DNA of 9,602 nt from Desulfurobacterium sp. (GCA_026988135.1 JALSLT010000081.1:1-9602); one strand, 5' to 3'. Positions 1 through 7,528 are shown, counted from the stretch's first letter. Notes: generated by a model not told the origin, from the letters alone. Numbers and translations: made by a program.

Positions 1-38
1 CCAGAGGGTACTCCATTTCAAAGAAAACTTAATTTAGC

Positions 39-46
39 AGGAGGAG
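39..46 (+). promoter_or_regulatory. Ribosome binding site of metE
   Basis: AGGAGGAG lies 4 bases before the ATG at 51, a strong Shine-Dalgarno match that fixes the metE start. The rest of bases 1-50 shows no promoter or terminator. It could be the tail of an upstream gene or of a leader RNA, because two frames close with stops at 30-32 and 35-37, but the stretch is too short to decide. Confidence 0.75.
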
Positions 47-50
47 AAGC

Positions 51-2213
51 ATGGTTAAAACTTATGGTTATGGCTTTCCCCGACTTGGAAAGCAGAGAGA
101 GTTTAAAACGCTTATCGAAAGTTACTGGTCCGGGAAGCTCACAGAGACAGAGTTGAAAAGTGGGATTGCAAAGCTTAACGAGAAGAGAGAGGAGATTTAC
201 AAAAAGTATGTTGATGTTTTTCCTCAAGGGGAGATGACTTTTTATGATAACCTCTTTGATGCTTCTTTGATTTTTGGATTTTACAAAGCGGAAACACTTG
301 ATGACTACTTTGCTCTTTGCCGTGGGAAAAACGCTCTTGAGATGACAAAATGGCTTAACACGAATTACCATTATCTTGTTCCGGATTTTGAAGGTAAAGA
401 GAAGAATTTTTCCGTTTCCTGGAATAAGCATGAGGGAATAAAAGAAAATGCCTATCTTATAGGACCTTTTACTTTTCTCAAACTTTCTAAAAATCTTCCG
501 GAAGGGAAGTTTGCCACTCTTTTAAAATCTCTTGCAGATAAATATGCTAAATACTTTAAACTTAATGGCTTCACTTCGGTTCATCTTGATGAGCCGGCGT
601 TTGTTATGGAACTTTCTGACGAGGAGATGGAAGCTATAAAAAACGCTTACTCTGTATTTGAAGATATTGATACAAAAATCAATCTGTTTACCTATTATGA
701 TAGTGTTGATAATCTTCAATTTGTCTTTGACCTTCCTGTTTCAGGTGTGGGTGTTGACCTTGTTCACGATAGGGGAGAAAACCTTTCTCAGCTTGAATCA
801 ATAGAGCCTAAAGGAAAAACACTTTTTGCAGGTATTGTAGATGGAAGAAACGTTTGGAGAGCGGATCTTTTTGAAAAAGCGAATCTCATAAAAAAACTTT
901 CTGAAAAATTTGATATTGTTGTAACAAATGCTGCTCCTCTTTTTCATCTACCGGTTAGTTTAAAAGGTGCTACTCTTCCTGAAGAGCTTGTTGCGAAAGT
1001 AGCTTTTGCCGAGGAAAAACTTAAAGAGCTTAAACTTATTGCAGAGATTTTGGAAGGTAACGAAAAAGAAGCTGAAAATTGGATTGAAGGAATAAATAGA
1101 GCTTTCGGTGTAAGAAAAAATGTAAAGAGTAGAGTTGAAAATCTTACGGAAGCGGATTTTGAAAAAGCTGTTCCCTATGCTGAGAGAATAAAACTTCAGC
1201 AGGAGATTCTTAAACTGCCTCTTTTTCCTACCACTACAATAGGAAGTTTTCCCCAAACACAGGAAGTTAGAAGAGTTAGACTTCTTAACAGGAAAGGTCA
1301 GCTTGCAGATGAAGATTACAAAACCTTTATAAAGGGTGAGATAGCCAAAGCCATAAAGATTCAGGAAGAGCTTGGAGTTGATGTTTTTGTTCACGGTGAG
1401 TTTGAAAGAAGTGATATGGTAGAGTTCTTTGCTGAAAAACTTGAAGGAATTGCAACCACAGGCAATGGTTGGGTTATCTCCTACGGTACAAGGTCTTACA
1501 GACCACCGATTATATTTGGGGATGTTGAGAGAACAGAGCCGATGACTGTTGAGGAGATAGCTTTTGCTCAGAGTCTAACCGATAAACCTGTTAAGGGGAT
1601 GCTGACGGGTCCCGTTACTATCATAGCCTGGAGTTATTGTAGAGAGGATATTCCTGTTTCCGGGGTTGCATATCAGATAGGACTTGCTATAAGAGATGAG
1701 ATTACTGATTATGAGCAGGCTGGTATTAAAATCGTTCAGATAGATGAAGCAGCTTTTAGAGAAAAAGCTCCGATAAAGAAGAGAAATTGGGACGAATATT
1801 TTGATTGGGCAGTTAAATCGTTTAGAGTTTGCCATGCTAAATCAAAACCTGAAACTCAGATTCATTCTCATATGTGCTATTCCGAGTTTGGCAAAATAAT
1901 CGAGTATATTCTTGCGATGGATTTTGATGTGATTTCTATTGAGGCTTCCCGTTCTAAAGGGGATATCATAGAGGCGTTTGAAAGGGTTAATTTTGACAGA
2001 CAGATAGGACTTGGCGTATGGGATATTCATTCCCCTTATGTCCCTTCCGTAGATGAGATGAAGCCGATAGTTGGAAGAGCTCTTAAAGTTATTTCTAAAG
2101 ATAACTTCTGGGTGAATCCCGATTGTGGGCTTAAAACTCGTCGTTGGGAAGAAAGTATTCCTGCCATAAGAAATATAGTAAAACTTTCCTATACTCTGAG
2201 AGAGGAGGCGTAA
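51..2213 (+). CDS. metE: Cobalamin-independent methionine synthase (MetE)
   Basis: The gene encodes a 720-residue cytoplasmic enzyme that transfers the methyl group of 5-methyltetrahydropteroyl-polyglutamate to homocysteine, the last step of methionine synthesis, without B12. Length is near the family norm of about 750. The N-terminal barrel opens with YGYGFPRLGKQREFK (5-19), typical of MetE. The C-terminal catalytic barrel begins near 392 with TTTIGSFPQT and contains VHGEFERSDMVEFF (447-460). The expected zinc ligands are visible: His607 and Cys609 in HSHMCYSEF, Glu631 in SIEASRS and Cys692 in NPDCGLKTR. Asp565 in QIDEAAFRE is the conserved substrate-region acid. The ATG at 51 follows a strong ribosome binding site. 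The stop overlaps the nrdG start as TAATG, so it heads an operon with the anaerobic ribonucleotide reductase genes. Its own promoter lies upstream of the window. Confidence 0.97.
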   Translation: MVKTYGYGFPRLGKQREFKTLIESYWSGKLTETELKSGIAKLNEKREEIYKKYVDVFPQGEMTFYDNLFDASLIFGFYKAETLDDYFALCRGKNALEMTKWLNTNYHYLVPDFEGKEKNFSVSWNKHEGIKENAYLIGPFTFLKLSKNLPEGKFATLLKSLADKYAKYFKLNGFTSVHLDEPAFVMELSDEEMEAIKNAYSVFEDIDTKINLFTYYDSVDNLQFVFDLPVSGVGVDLVHDRGENLSQLESIEPKGKTLFAGIVDGRNVWRADLFEKANLIKKLSEKFDIVVTNAAPLFHLPVSLKGATLPEELVAKVAFAEEKLKELKLIAEILEGNEKEAENWIEGINRAFGVRKNVKSRVENLTEADFEKAVPYAERIKLQQEILKLPLFPTTTIGSFPQTQEVRRVRLLNRKGQLADEDYKTFIKGEIAKAIKIQEELGVDVFVHGEFERSDMVEFFAEKLEGIATTGNGWVISYGTRSYRPPIIFGDVERTEPMTVEEIAFAQSLTDKPVKGMLTGPVTIIAWSYCREDIPVSGVAYQIGLAIRDEITDYEQAGIKIVQIDEAAFREKAPIKKRNWDEYFDWAVKSFRVCHAKSKPETQIHSHMCYSEFGKIIEYILAMDFDVISIEASRSKGDIIEAFERVNFDRQIGLGVWDIHSPYVPSVDEMKPIVGRALKVISKDNFWVNPDCGLKTRRWEESIPAIRNIVKLSYTLREEA

Positions 2214-2887
2214 TGCCTCTCTCTCCATTTCTTGATGTTGACATACCGGTAACTTTTAAAGATCAGCCCGGTGTTCAATCGGCGGTTTTGTACACACACA
2301 TACCCTTGTGTAACCTTGAATGCTTTCAGTGTCATAATAAAGCAGCATTTGACGGGCAGGGAACTTTTCTTTCTTATGAAAAACTATTAGAAAAGCTTGA
2401 TAAGTTAAAACTCCTTGGAGTTGAACTTATAATAGTGTCAGGGGGAGAGCCTTTACTTGAAAAGAGGTTAATCGAAGGGGTAGAATTCATAAAGATAGAG
2501 GGATTTTCTGTTAGGATAGATACGAACGGGACGTTGCCGGACAAAGTAGAACAGTTGACAGGGGAAAAAGTGGCGGATGGTTTTGCTTTAGATATTAAAA
2601 TTCCTATAAAAAATGAATATTATGAGGAAGAAATTATACGTTTTAATGAGATTTTATTCTCGAAAAAAGAAAAAAATAGAAAAAATGTCAAATTTTATGC
2701 TGAGGAAATAAAAAAATCCGTAAAAAAAATTAAGGAATTTGCTATTGCAAATGATTTTCAATATACTATATTAAGAACAGTTAAGTATCCTTTCCTTACA
2801 GAGAAGGATATAGGAGAAATAAAAAAGTTTGCAAAAGAAACGGGTATTCCGTTTCAGCTTAATCCTTTCTACCCTGTGGAGGCGTAA
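2213..2887 (+). CDS. nrdG: Anaerobic ribonucleotide reductase activating protein (radical SAM, NrdG)
   Basis: This 224-residue radical-SAM enzyme is predicted to reduce and cleave AdoMet on a 4Fe-4S cluster and to install the glycyl radical on NrdD. The cluster motif CNLECFQC gives Cys33, Cys37 and Cys40 (CX3CX2C). Further AdoMet-binding landmarks are SGGEP (76-80), DTNGT (103-107) and ALDIK (125-129). The length matches the longer NrdG type rather than the roughly 155-residue E. coli form. The ATG at 2213 overlaps the metE stop and follows GGAGG. The frame is open back to an ATG at 2144, but that start would lie inside metE and lacks a good ribosome binding site. The stop overlaps the next start, again as TAATG. 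Residues about 150-175 form a Lys-rich stretch encoded by A-runs. A pyruvate formate-lyase-type activase is the main alternative, but the adjacent nrdD genes favour NrdG. Confidence 0.9.
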   Translation: MPLSPFLDVDIPVTFKDQPGVQSAVLYTHIPLCNLECFQCHNKAAFDGQGTFLSYEKLLEKLDKLKLLGVELIIVSGGEPLLEKRLIEGVEFIKIEGFSVRIDTNGTLPDKVEQLTGEKVADGFALDIKIPIKNEYYEEEIIRFNEILFSKKEKNRKNVKFYAEEIKKSVKKIKEFAIANDFQYTILRTVKYPFLTEKDIGEIKKFAKETGIPFQLNPFYPVEA

Positions 2888-4431
2888 TGAACAGATACTT
2901 CAGGCTTATAGACCTTTTTATCGGTAATGACGATATAGCAAGGAATAATGCTAACTTTGTAAGAGGAATTCCGACTCTCGAGCATGTTGTTGCCGGAGAT
3001 TTGATGAAAGATTACCTTTTCGATGTTGTTTATGACGGACTCCCCGTAAGGATACACCATGAGGAAGGATGGGCTTACCATCATCAAACCTACAGACTTT
3101 CGGCTTACTGTATAGGTCTGTCTTCCAAAGACATAGCTTTTTACGGCCTAAGGAGTAATGCAAAGAACGAAAGAAGGGCTGCCCCTCCAAAAAGACTTGA
3201 AACACTTTTTATGCAGTGTGCGAACCTTATCTGCCTTGTAGCTCAGGAGGTTTCAGGGGCAACATCTCTTAACGATATTTCAACCGTAGCAGCCGGGTAC
3301 CTGTATCATATGGATAAAACAGGCAAGAAAAAGTATACCGATTATGAGCTAGAAAATATATGGCAAGAGTTTTTATATAACATAAATCTTCCGTTTAGAA
3401 GCGGGAATTCTCCGTTCTCAAATATAACTCTTGACTTTGCAAAACCGAATTCAAGGCTTAGGGAAGAGCCTGTTATATATGCAGGAGAACTTCTTTCTCA
3501 TACTTACGGGGAAATACCTTCTGCCTGTTTTGACAGGATAAACGAAGCTTTCATAAGAGCGATGAAGAGGGGTGATGCCGATAGTAATCCGTTTACCTTT
3601 CCTCTGATTACAGTTAATATAGCTGATGATTTCGATAAAGATAATTCTGCATGGAAGATGCTTCTTAAAGAATCCGAATACTTTGGTGGCTTTTATGTTC
3701 AAAACTATAAAACCAATCCTTTTCAGAAAGATTCCGTTTATAGAGAGAAAAATCCCTACATAAAGCCTTTTGATGAAGGAATGATTTATTCAAACTGTTG
3801 TAGGATGCTTTTTGATATATCTCAGGTTGAAGCTGTGACAGGCTCAAATCCGTTTCATTCAGGTTCGGGAGTTGGAGGAATAGGTGTTTATGCCATCAAT
3901 ATGAATAGGCTTCTCTTTCTTGCTAAAACTGACTTTGACCTTTTAACCGAGATGATAGACTATGTTATGGACATTGGTGCCAAGTCACTTCAAAGAAAGA
4001 GAGAGTGGCTTAAAAACCATTGGAGTGATATGTTCCCTTATCTATCTTTCTATCAAAAAGATGATAAATCTTTATTTAATATTTTTTCTGTCGTTGGTGT
4101 TCATGAAGGGATGGTGAATGCCGGTTTTGAAGGTGGTCTTTTTAATGATGAAGCTAAAGAGTATGCTCATAGAATAGCTCAGTATCTTTATAAAAAACTT
4201 CACGAATTTATGGAAAGAGATCAAGCTCTTTACTCTCTTGAATATGCTCCGTCGGAAAATGCAGCTTGTAGGATGGCAGAAAAAGATATCTCTTTTGCGA
4301 ATGCTGTAGCAGATGTTATTTCCGGAGAAAGAGATAAGGAGCTTTCTGTTGATCCTGAGTTAAACAGATTTATAGATAGAGCTCTTGAAAAGTTTGGAGA
4401 GCGTATATTTGATATACCGGTTGGGAGGTAA
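2887..4431 (+). CDS. nrdD: Class III ribonucleotide reductase, catalytic-barrel part of split NrdD
   Basis: The 514-residue product matches the N-terminal and catalytic region of anaerobic ribonucleoside-triphosphate reductase, which makes dNTPs from NTPs. HHEEGWAYHHQTYRLSAYC (57-75) corresponds to the conserved His-rich strand and the first active-site cysteine, Cys75. APPKRLETL (99-107) and SPFSNITLDF (175-184) follow. SNCCRMLFD (302-310) holds the predicted thiyl-radical cysteine, at 304 or 305. NIFSVVGVHEGM (398-409) and YAPSENAACR (453-462, Glu457) are typical later barrel motifs. The protein ends about 50 residues after PSEN, so it lacks the zinc-binding and glycyl-radical region, which is supplied by the next gene. 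No ATP-cone precedes the barrel, because only about 55 residues lie before the His-rich strand. The ATG overlaps the nrdG stop (TAATG) after GGAGG. Alone it should be inactive, and it presumably works in complex with its partner. Confidence 0.88.
   Translation: MNRYFRLIDLFIGNDDIARNNANFVRGIPTLEHVVAGDLMKDYLFDVVYDGLPVRIHHEEGWAYHHQTYRLSAYCIGLSSKDIAFYGLRSNAKNERRAAPPKRLETLFMQCANLICLVAQEVSGATSLNDISTVAAGYLYHMDKTGKKKYTDYELENIWQEFLYNINLPFRSGNSPFSNITLDFAKPNSRLREEPVIYAGELLSHTYGEIPSACFDRINEAFIRAMKRGDADSNPFTFPLITVNIADDFDKDNSAWKMLLKESEYFGGFYVQNYKTNPFQKDSVYREKNPYIKPFDEGMIYSNCCRMLFDISQVEAVTGSNPFHSGSGVGGIGVYAINMNRLLFLAKTDFDLLTEMIDYVMDIGAKSLQRKREWLKNHWSDMFPYLSFYQKDDKSLFNIFSVVGVHEGMVNAGFEGGLFNDEAKEYAHRIAQYLYKKLHEFMERDQALYSLEYAPSENAACRMAEKDISFANAVADVISGERDKELSVDPELNRFIDRALEKFGERIFDIPVGR
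4423..4428 (+). promoter_or_regulatory. Ribosome binding site of the NrdD C-terminal gene
   Basis: GGGAGG sits just before the TAA (4429-4431) of the catalytic-barrel gene and 9 bases before the ATG at 4438. It supports independent, coupled translation of the second half rather than a dead fragment behind a premature stop. Confidence 0.65.
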
Positions 4432-4437
4432 TGAGAG

Positions 4438-4971
4438 ATGGAAAAGACACAAAGAATTAAGCCTAAAATCTGTGTAAACGGGGATCCTTCCGCAAAGAAA
4501 GTTTTTTTAACTTCCGGGTTTCAGGCACCGTTTCAGGATAAGGATCTTTTGGCACAGATAGATGTGAATTCTCACTTTCAAAGTTATGCTACAGGCGGTA
4601 GTATTTTTCATCTCTTTACTGCCGAGGAGATGGCACCTGAGCAACAGGAAAAGTTGATATTTAGTATTATCGACAATTTTCCGATTCAATATCTTACCAA
4701 GACCCCGTTCTTAACAACCTGTAACACTTGTGGACATAAAATGGTAGGCAGAAAGATTTCATGTGAAAGATGTAATTCCGAAGATGTTACATTATGGTCA
4801 AGGCCGATAGGTTATTTCAGACCAGTTATGAGAGGAAAAATTTCAAAAGATTTTAAAGAGGCAAACTATCTTTTCTGGTTGAACGGAAGAGTTGAAGATT
4901 TTGCTACAAGGAAAGAAGTTAAAAGAGAAGATGTGGAGCATATTATTGGAGAGCTAAATTCTATAATTTAA
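4438..4971 (+). CDS. nrdD: Class III ribonucleotide reductase, zinc and glycyl-radical part of split NrdD
   Basis: The 177-residue product matches the C-terminal region of NrdD. Residues 22-60 (VFLTSGFQAPF through ATGGSIFHLF) resemble the segment that precedes the radical domain in full-length enzymes. Cys95, Cys98, Cys109 and Cys112 (CNTC and CERC, ten residues apart) form the structural zinc site. SRPIGYFRPV (121-130) matches the RVxGY glycyl-radical signature, making Gly125 the likely radical carrier. The usual short link to a WNxGK-type element is changed: a WLNGRVEDFATR segment appears only at 147-158, after roughly 16 extra residues. The gene is in the same frame as the preceding one, separated by TAA, TGA and GAG codons, and has its own ribosome binding site. 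The likely role is as a second subunit carrying the radical for the 514-residue barrel. It ends just before a terminator. Confidence 0.82.
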   Translation: MEKTQRIKPKICVNGDPSAKKVFLTSGFQAPFQDKDLLAQIDVNSHFQSYATGGSIFHLFTAEEMAPEQQEKLIFSIIDNFPIQYLTKTPFLTTCNTCGHKMVGRKISCERCNSEDVTLWSRPIGYFRPVMRGKISKDFKEANYLFWLNGRVEDFATRKEVKREDVEHIIGELNSII

Positions 4972-4990
4972 ATTTGCTTTTTTTACATTT

Positions 4991-5020
4991 AAAAGCCCCT
5001 TTCGAAAGGGGCTTTTTTTA
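4991..5020 (+). terminator. Rho-independent terminator of the metE-nrdG-nrdD operon
   Basis: Bases 4991-5016 are a perfect 26-base palindrome: AAAAGCCCCTT, a central TCGA, then the complementary arm AAGGGGCTTTT. The GC-rich CCCC/GGGG core is followed by a run of seven T (5013-5019). It starts 20 bases after the NrdD C-terminal stop and should end the first operon on the + strand. Confidence 0.93.
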
Positions 5021-5022
5021 TT

Positions 5023-5050
5023 TTGAGTAATTATTTTTTTATCATAAAAT
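5023..5050 (+). promoter_or_regulatory. Candidate sigma-70 promoter for trpB
   Basis: TTGAGT (5023-5028) and TAAAAT (5045-5050) are separated by 16 bp and lie between the upstream terminator and trpB. This would place transcription start near 5057 with a leader of about 36 bases. A GATAAT at 5068-5073 is an alternative -10 but has no matching -35. The region is AT-rich, so chance matches are possible. Confidence 0.4.
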
Positions 5051-5080
5051 TAGTTTACTTTTAACCTGATAATATTTTCT

Positions 5081-5085
5081 GGAGG
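5081..5085 (+). promoter_or_regulatory. Ribosome binding site supporting the trpB GTG start
   Basis: GGAGG ends 7 bases before the GTG at 5093. No ATG competes nearby, and the TrpB family N-terminus (RYPDSKGRFEIFGGKFVPET) begins right after the GTG, so the non-ATG start is well supported. Confidence 0.75.
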
Positions 5086-5092
5086 ATTTGCA

Positions 5093-6298
5093 GTGTATAG
5101 ATATCCCGATTCTAAAGGTAGATTTGAAATATTTGGCGGTAAATTTGTTCCCGAAACTTTGATGGCTGCTATTTCTGAACTTGAGGAGAATTATTACAGA
5201 TATAGAAGTGATGAAGAGTTTCAAAATGAGTTTGATACTCTTTTAAATGATTATGTTGGAAGGCCTACCCCTTTGCAATTTGCAAAAGGGCTTTCGGAGT
5301 TTATAGGTGGTGGAGTAAAGGTTTATCTTAAAAGGGAAGATTTGAATCATACGGGAGCTCACAAGATAAACAATGCTCTTGGTCAGGCTCTACTTGCCAA
5401 AAGAATGGGAAAAAAGAGAATAATTGCTGAAACCGGAGCAGGTCAACACGGTGTAGCAACTGCGACGGCTTGTGCATTCATGGGATTGGAGTGTGTTGTT
5501 TATATGGGAGAAGAGGATGTTTATCGTCAGGCGTTGAATGTTTTCCGTATGGAGCTTTTAGGTGCAAAGGTTGAAGTTGTTAAGACCGGAAGTAGAACGT
5601 TGAAAGATGCAGTTAATGAAGCTTTAAGAGATTGGGTTACAAATGTTGAAACCACTCATTACATTATAGGTTCCGTTGTTGGTCCCCATCCATATCCGGA
5701 GATGGTAAGAGATTTTCAGGCGATTATAGGTAAGGAGACCAGAGAGCAGATTTTAGAGAAAGAGGGAAGACTGCCTGAAATGATTGTTGCCTGTGTGGGT
5801 GGTGGAAGTAATGCTATGGGGATTTTTTATCCCTTTGTTGAAGATAAAGGCGTTGAGTTTATAGGAGTGGAGGCAGCAGGTTTTGGCCTTGAAACGGGGA
5901 AGCATGCTGCAAGTATCTGTAAAGGTTCGGTGGGTGTGCTTCATGGGGCTAAATCATACCTTCTCCAGAATGAGGATGGGCAGGTTTTACCCACTCACTC
6001 TGTATCTGCCGGACTTGATTATCCCGGTATTGGACCGGAACATGCGCTCTTTCATGAGATAGGAAGGGCAAAATATGATGCTGTTACAGATGAGGATGCT
6101 GTAAAAGGGTTCCAAGTTCTTTCAAAAACAGAAGGAATTATTCCTGCTCTTGAGAGCTCTCATGCTGTTGCATGGCTTTTGAAAAACAGAGAAAAATTAA
6201 ACAATAAACTTATAGTTCTGAACCTTTCCGGTAGAGGTGATAAGGATGTGAATCAGATAAGAGATATCCTTTCGGAAAGGGAAGATTTAAAGTTGTGA
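5093..6298 (+). CDS. trpB: Tryptophan synthase beta subunit (TrpB)
   Basis: The 401-residue PLP enzyme condenses indole with L-serine to give L-tryptophan, normally in an alpha2-beta2 complex with TrpA. The length and motifs fit the common TrpB1 type rather than the longer TrpB2. FGGKFVPETLM (14-24) is the family N-terminus. Lys91 in HTGAHKINN is the Schiff-base lysine. Glu113 in AETGAGQHG (112-120) is the catalytic acid plus substrate loop, and GGGSNA (236-241) binds the PLP phosphate. The start is GTG with GGAGG 7 bases upstream. No trpA or other trp gene adjoins it in this window, so the trp genes appear dispersed. The stop overlaps the GTG start of the next gene (GTGA), which suggests translational coupling with an apparently unrelated c-di-GMP-type protein. 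Confidence 0.97.
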   Translation: MYRYPDSKGRFEIFGGKFVPETLMAAISELEENYYRYRSDEEFQNEFDTLLNDYVGRPTPLQFAKGLSEFIGGGVKVYLKREDLNHTGAHKINNALGQALLAKRMGKKRIIAETGAGQHGVATATACAFMGLECVVYMGEEDVYRQALNVFRMELLGAKVEVVKTGSRTLKDAVNEALRDWVTNVETTHYIIGSVVGPHPYPEMVRDFQAIIGKETREQILEKEGRLPEMIVACVGGGSNAMGIFYPFVEDKGVEFIGVEAAGFGLETGKHAASICKGSVGVLHGAKSYLLQNEDGQVLPTHSVSAGLDYPGIGPEHALFHEIGRAKYDAVTDEDAVKGFQVLSKTEGIIPALESSHAVAWLLKNREKLNNKLIVLNLSGRGDKDVNQIRDILSEREDLKL

Positions 6299-7518
6299 AA
6301 GGAGCGGACATTCTAGAAAGAGAAGATTTTCTTAAAAAGCTGCGTACTTCTAAAGGTTCTGATTTTGCCCTTTTTCTTATTGATATAGATGATTTTAAAT
6401 TGGTTAATTTTTCTTACGGATATGGAGTCGGAAATAAGGTTATCTCTGCATTCGGAAGGAAAATTTCTGCTGTTTTTAAAAAATATTTTTCAACTTTTTG
6501 GGTGGGTAGAACCGGTTCCGATAGTTTTGGGGTTTTGATAAAAGGTTTGGATGAGGAGTTAGTTTTTAAAAGACTTAAAGAGATTTATAACACGTATTTT
6601 GAGCGGTTAACTTTTAAAATATCCGATGACATTTTTTTTCTTACGACGAGTGCAAGTGCTGTTTTTTGCAAAAATGAAACTTTTCTTGAAGACCTGTTTA
6701 AAATGGCTGAGGAATCTCTCTATAGTGCAAAAAATAGTGGAAAAAACTGTATGGTTTTTGGTCGAAATTACTCTGTCCAGATTAAAGAGATTCAAAAAGC
6801 CAGGAAAGTTATTGTCGATGCTATAGAAAACAGAACAATTGAGCCGTACTTTCAACCGATAGTGAGTTTAAGAACAGGGCGAATTTTTGGGTATGAGGTT
6901 CTTGCGCGGATATTTTCAGGAGACAATCTTTTAAAAGGCGACTATGTTGTTGATATAGCCAGTACTTTTAGCCTGATTTCTGAAATAGATAGAATTGTTT
7001 TTGAGAAAGCGTCTGCTTACTTGGGAAATGGATATAAACTGTTTTTTAATCTTTCGATGAAATATTTCTTTAAAGAATTGAATAATATTTGGAGAGTTGT
7101 AAAAGATAAAAGTCTTGATTCTTCCGATATTGTGATAGAGATAACGGAATCTCAAAAAATTATGGAGATGAATGTAGCTAAAAGTATATTTCAGATTTTT
7201 AGAGATATGGATGTAAAAGTGGCTATAGATGACTTCGGTTCGGGATATTCTTCTTATAGTTATTTAAAAAGATTCTCTGCAGATATTTTAAAGGTAGATG
7301 GAGAGTTTGTTAAAGGTGCTAAAACAGATATAAGAGATTTAACTATTATGAAGTCGATAGTTGATTCTGCAAGGCCTTTTAGATTAAGAGTTCTTGCAGA
7401 GTTTATAGAAGATGAAGAGGACTATAGACTTATGAGGGATATAGGGGTTGCTCTCGGGCAGGGTTGGTTTATAGGAAAACCAAAGCCTGAACCTTACGAT
7501 GTGAAAATAGATATTTAG
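6295..7518 (+). CDS. Degenerate GGDEF plus EAL domain protein, probable c-di-GMP phosphodiesterase
   Basis: The 407-residue protein has a GGDEF-like domain (about 20-157) followed by an EAL domain (about 170-395). There is no predicted membrane segment and no separate sensor domain. LIDIDDFKLVNFSYGYGVG (28-46) matches the GGDEF core, but the signature itself is GSDSF (74-78), lacking the catalytic acidic pair, so cyclase activity is unlikely. The EAL residues look intact: Glu201 in EVLAR, Asn252 in FNLS, Glu282 in EITES, Asp312 and Asp313 in DDFGSGYSS, Lys333 in LKVD, Glu369 and Glu372 in AEFIE, and Gln389 in GQGW. It may therefore hydrolyse c-di-GMP to pGpG, perhaps with the GGDEF domain as a GTP-sensing module, which is an inference. 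The GTG start lies within the trpB stop, with a weak GGAAAGGG upstream. The AAT-rich codon use resembles its neighbours. Confidence 0.88.
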   Translation: MKGADILEREDFLKKLRTSKGSDFALFLIDIDDFKLVNFSYGYGVGNKVISAFGRKISAVFKKYFSTFWVGRTGSDSFGVLIKGLDEELVFKRLKEIYNTYFERLTFKISDDIFFLTTSASAVFCKNETFLEDLFKMAEESLYSAKNSGKNCMVFGRNYSVQIKEIQKARKVIVDAIENRTIEPYFQPIVSLRTGRIFGYEVLARIFSGDNLLKGDYVVDIASTFSLISEIDRIVFEKASAYLGNGYKLFFNLSMKYFFKELNNIWRVVKDKSLDSSDIVIEITESQKIMEMNVAKSIFQIFRDMDVKVAIDDFGSGYSSYSYLKRFSADILKVDGEFVKGAKTDIRDLTIMKSIVDSARPFRLRVLAEFIEDEEDYRLMRDIGVALGQGWFIGKPKPEPYDVKIDI

Positions 7519-7522
7519 GAGG
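7517..7522 (+). promoter_or_regulatory. Ribosome binding site supporting the TTG start of cysQ
   Basis: AGGAGG overlaps the TAG stop of the EAL gene (7516-7518) and ends 6 bases before TTG at 7529. The first in-frame ATG, at codon 20, would remove the N-terminal helix that the family has, so TTG is preferred. Confidence 0.7.
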
Positions 7523-7528
7523 TAAAAG

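Noticed and set aside
1..50. A SAM or cobalamin riboswitch tail before metE
   Set aside because: Only 50 bases are visible, with no recognisable conserved riboswitch core or terminator stem. Upstream sequence would be required to judge.
960..1394. Reverse-strand open frame of about 140 codons opposite metE
   Set aside because: Its translation is rich in Phe, Lys, Ser and Asn with no recognisable motif, as expected for the complement of an AT-rich gene. Metal-binding and catalytic motifs confirm metE on the + strand.
2144..2212. A longer NrdG starting at ATG 2144
   Set aside because: It would overlap the metE coding end by 70 bases and add a non-family N-terminus, with no good ribosome binding site. 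The ATG at 2213 has GGAGG and the coupled TAATG.
4381..4440. A frameshift or sequencing indel splitting nrdD
   Set aside because: Both halves are in the same reading frame, so no indel is needed. Two consecutive stops and a ribosome binding site lie between them, which fits a true split better.
4991..5020. Bidirectional terminator
   Set aside because: The palindrome is symmetric, but the reverse strand has only a four-base T run after the stem and no convergent gene, so only + strand termination is supported.
6626..6826. Small + strand open frame inside the GGDEF-EAL gene
   Set aside because: It is an alternative frame of a well-supported gene, with no ribosome binding site or recognisable product.
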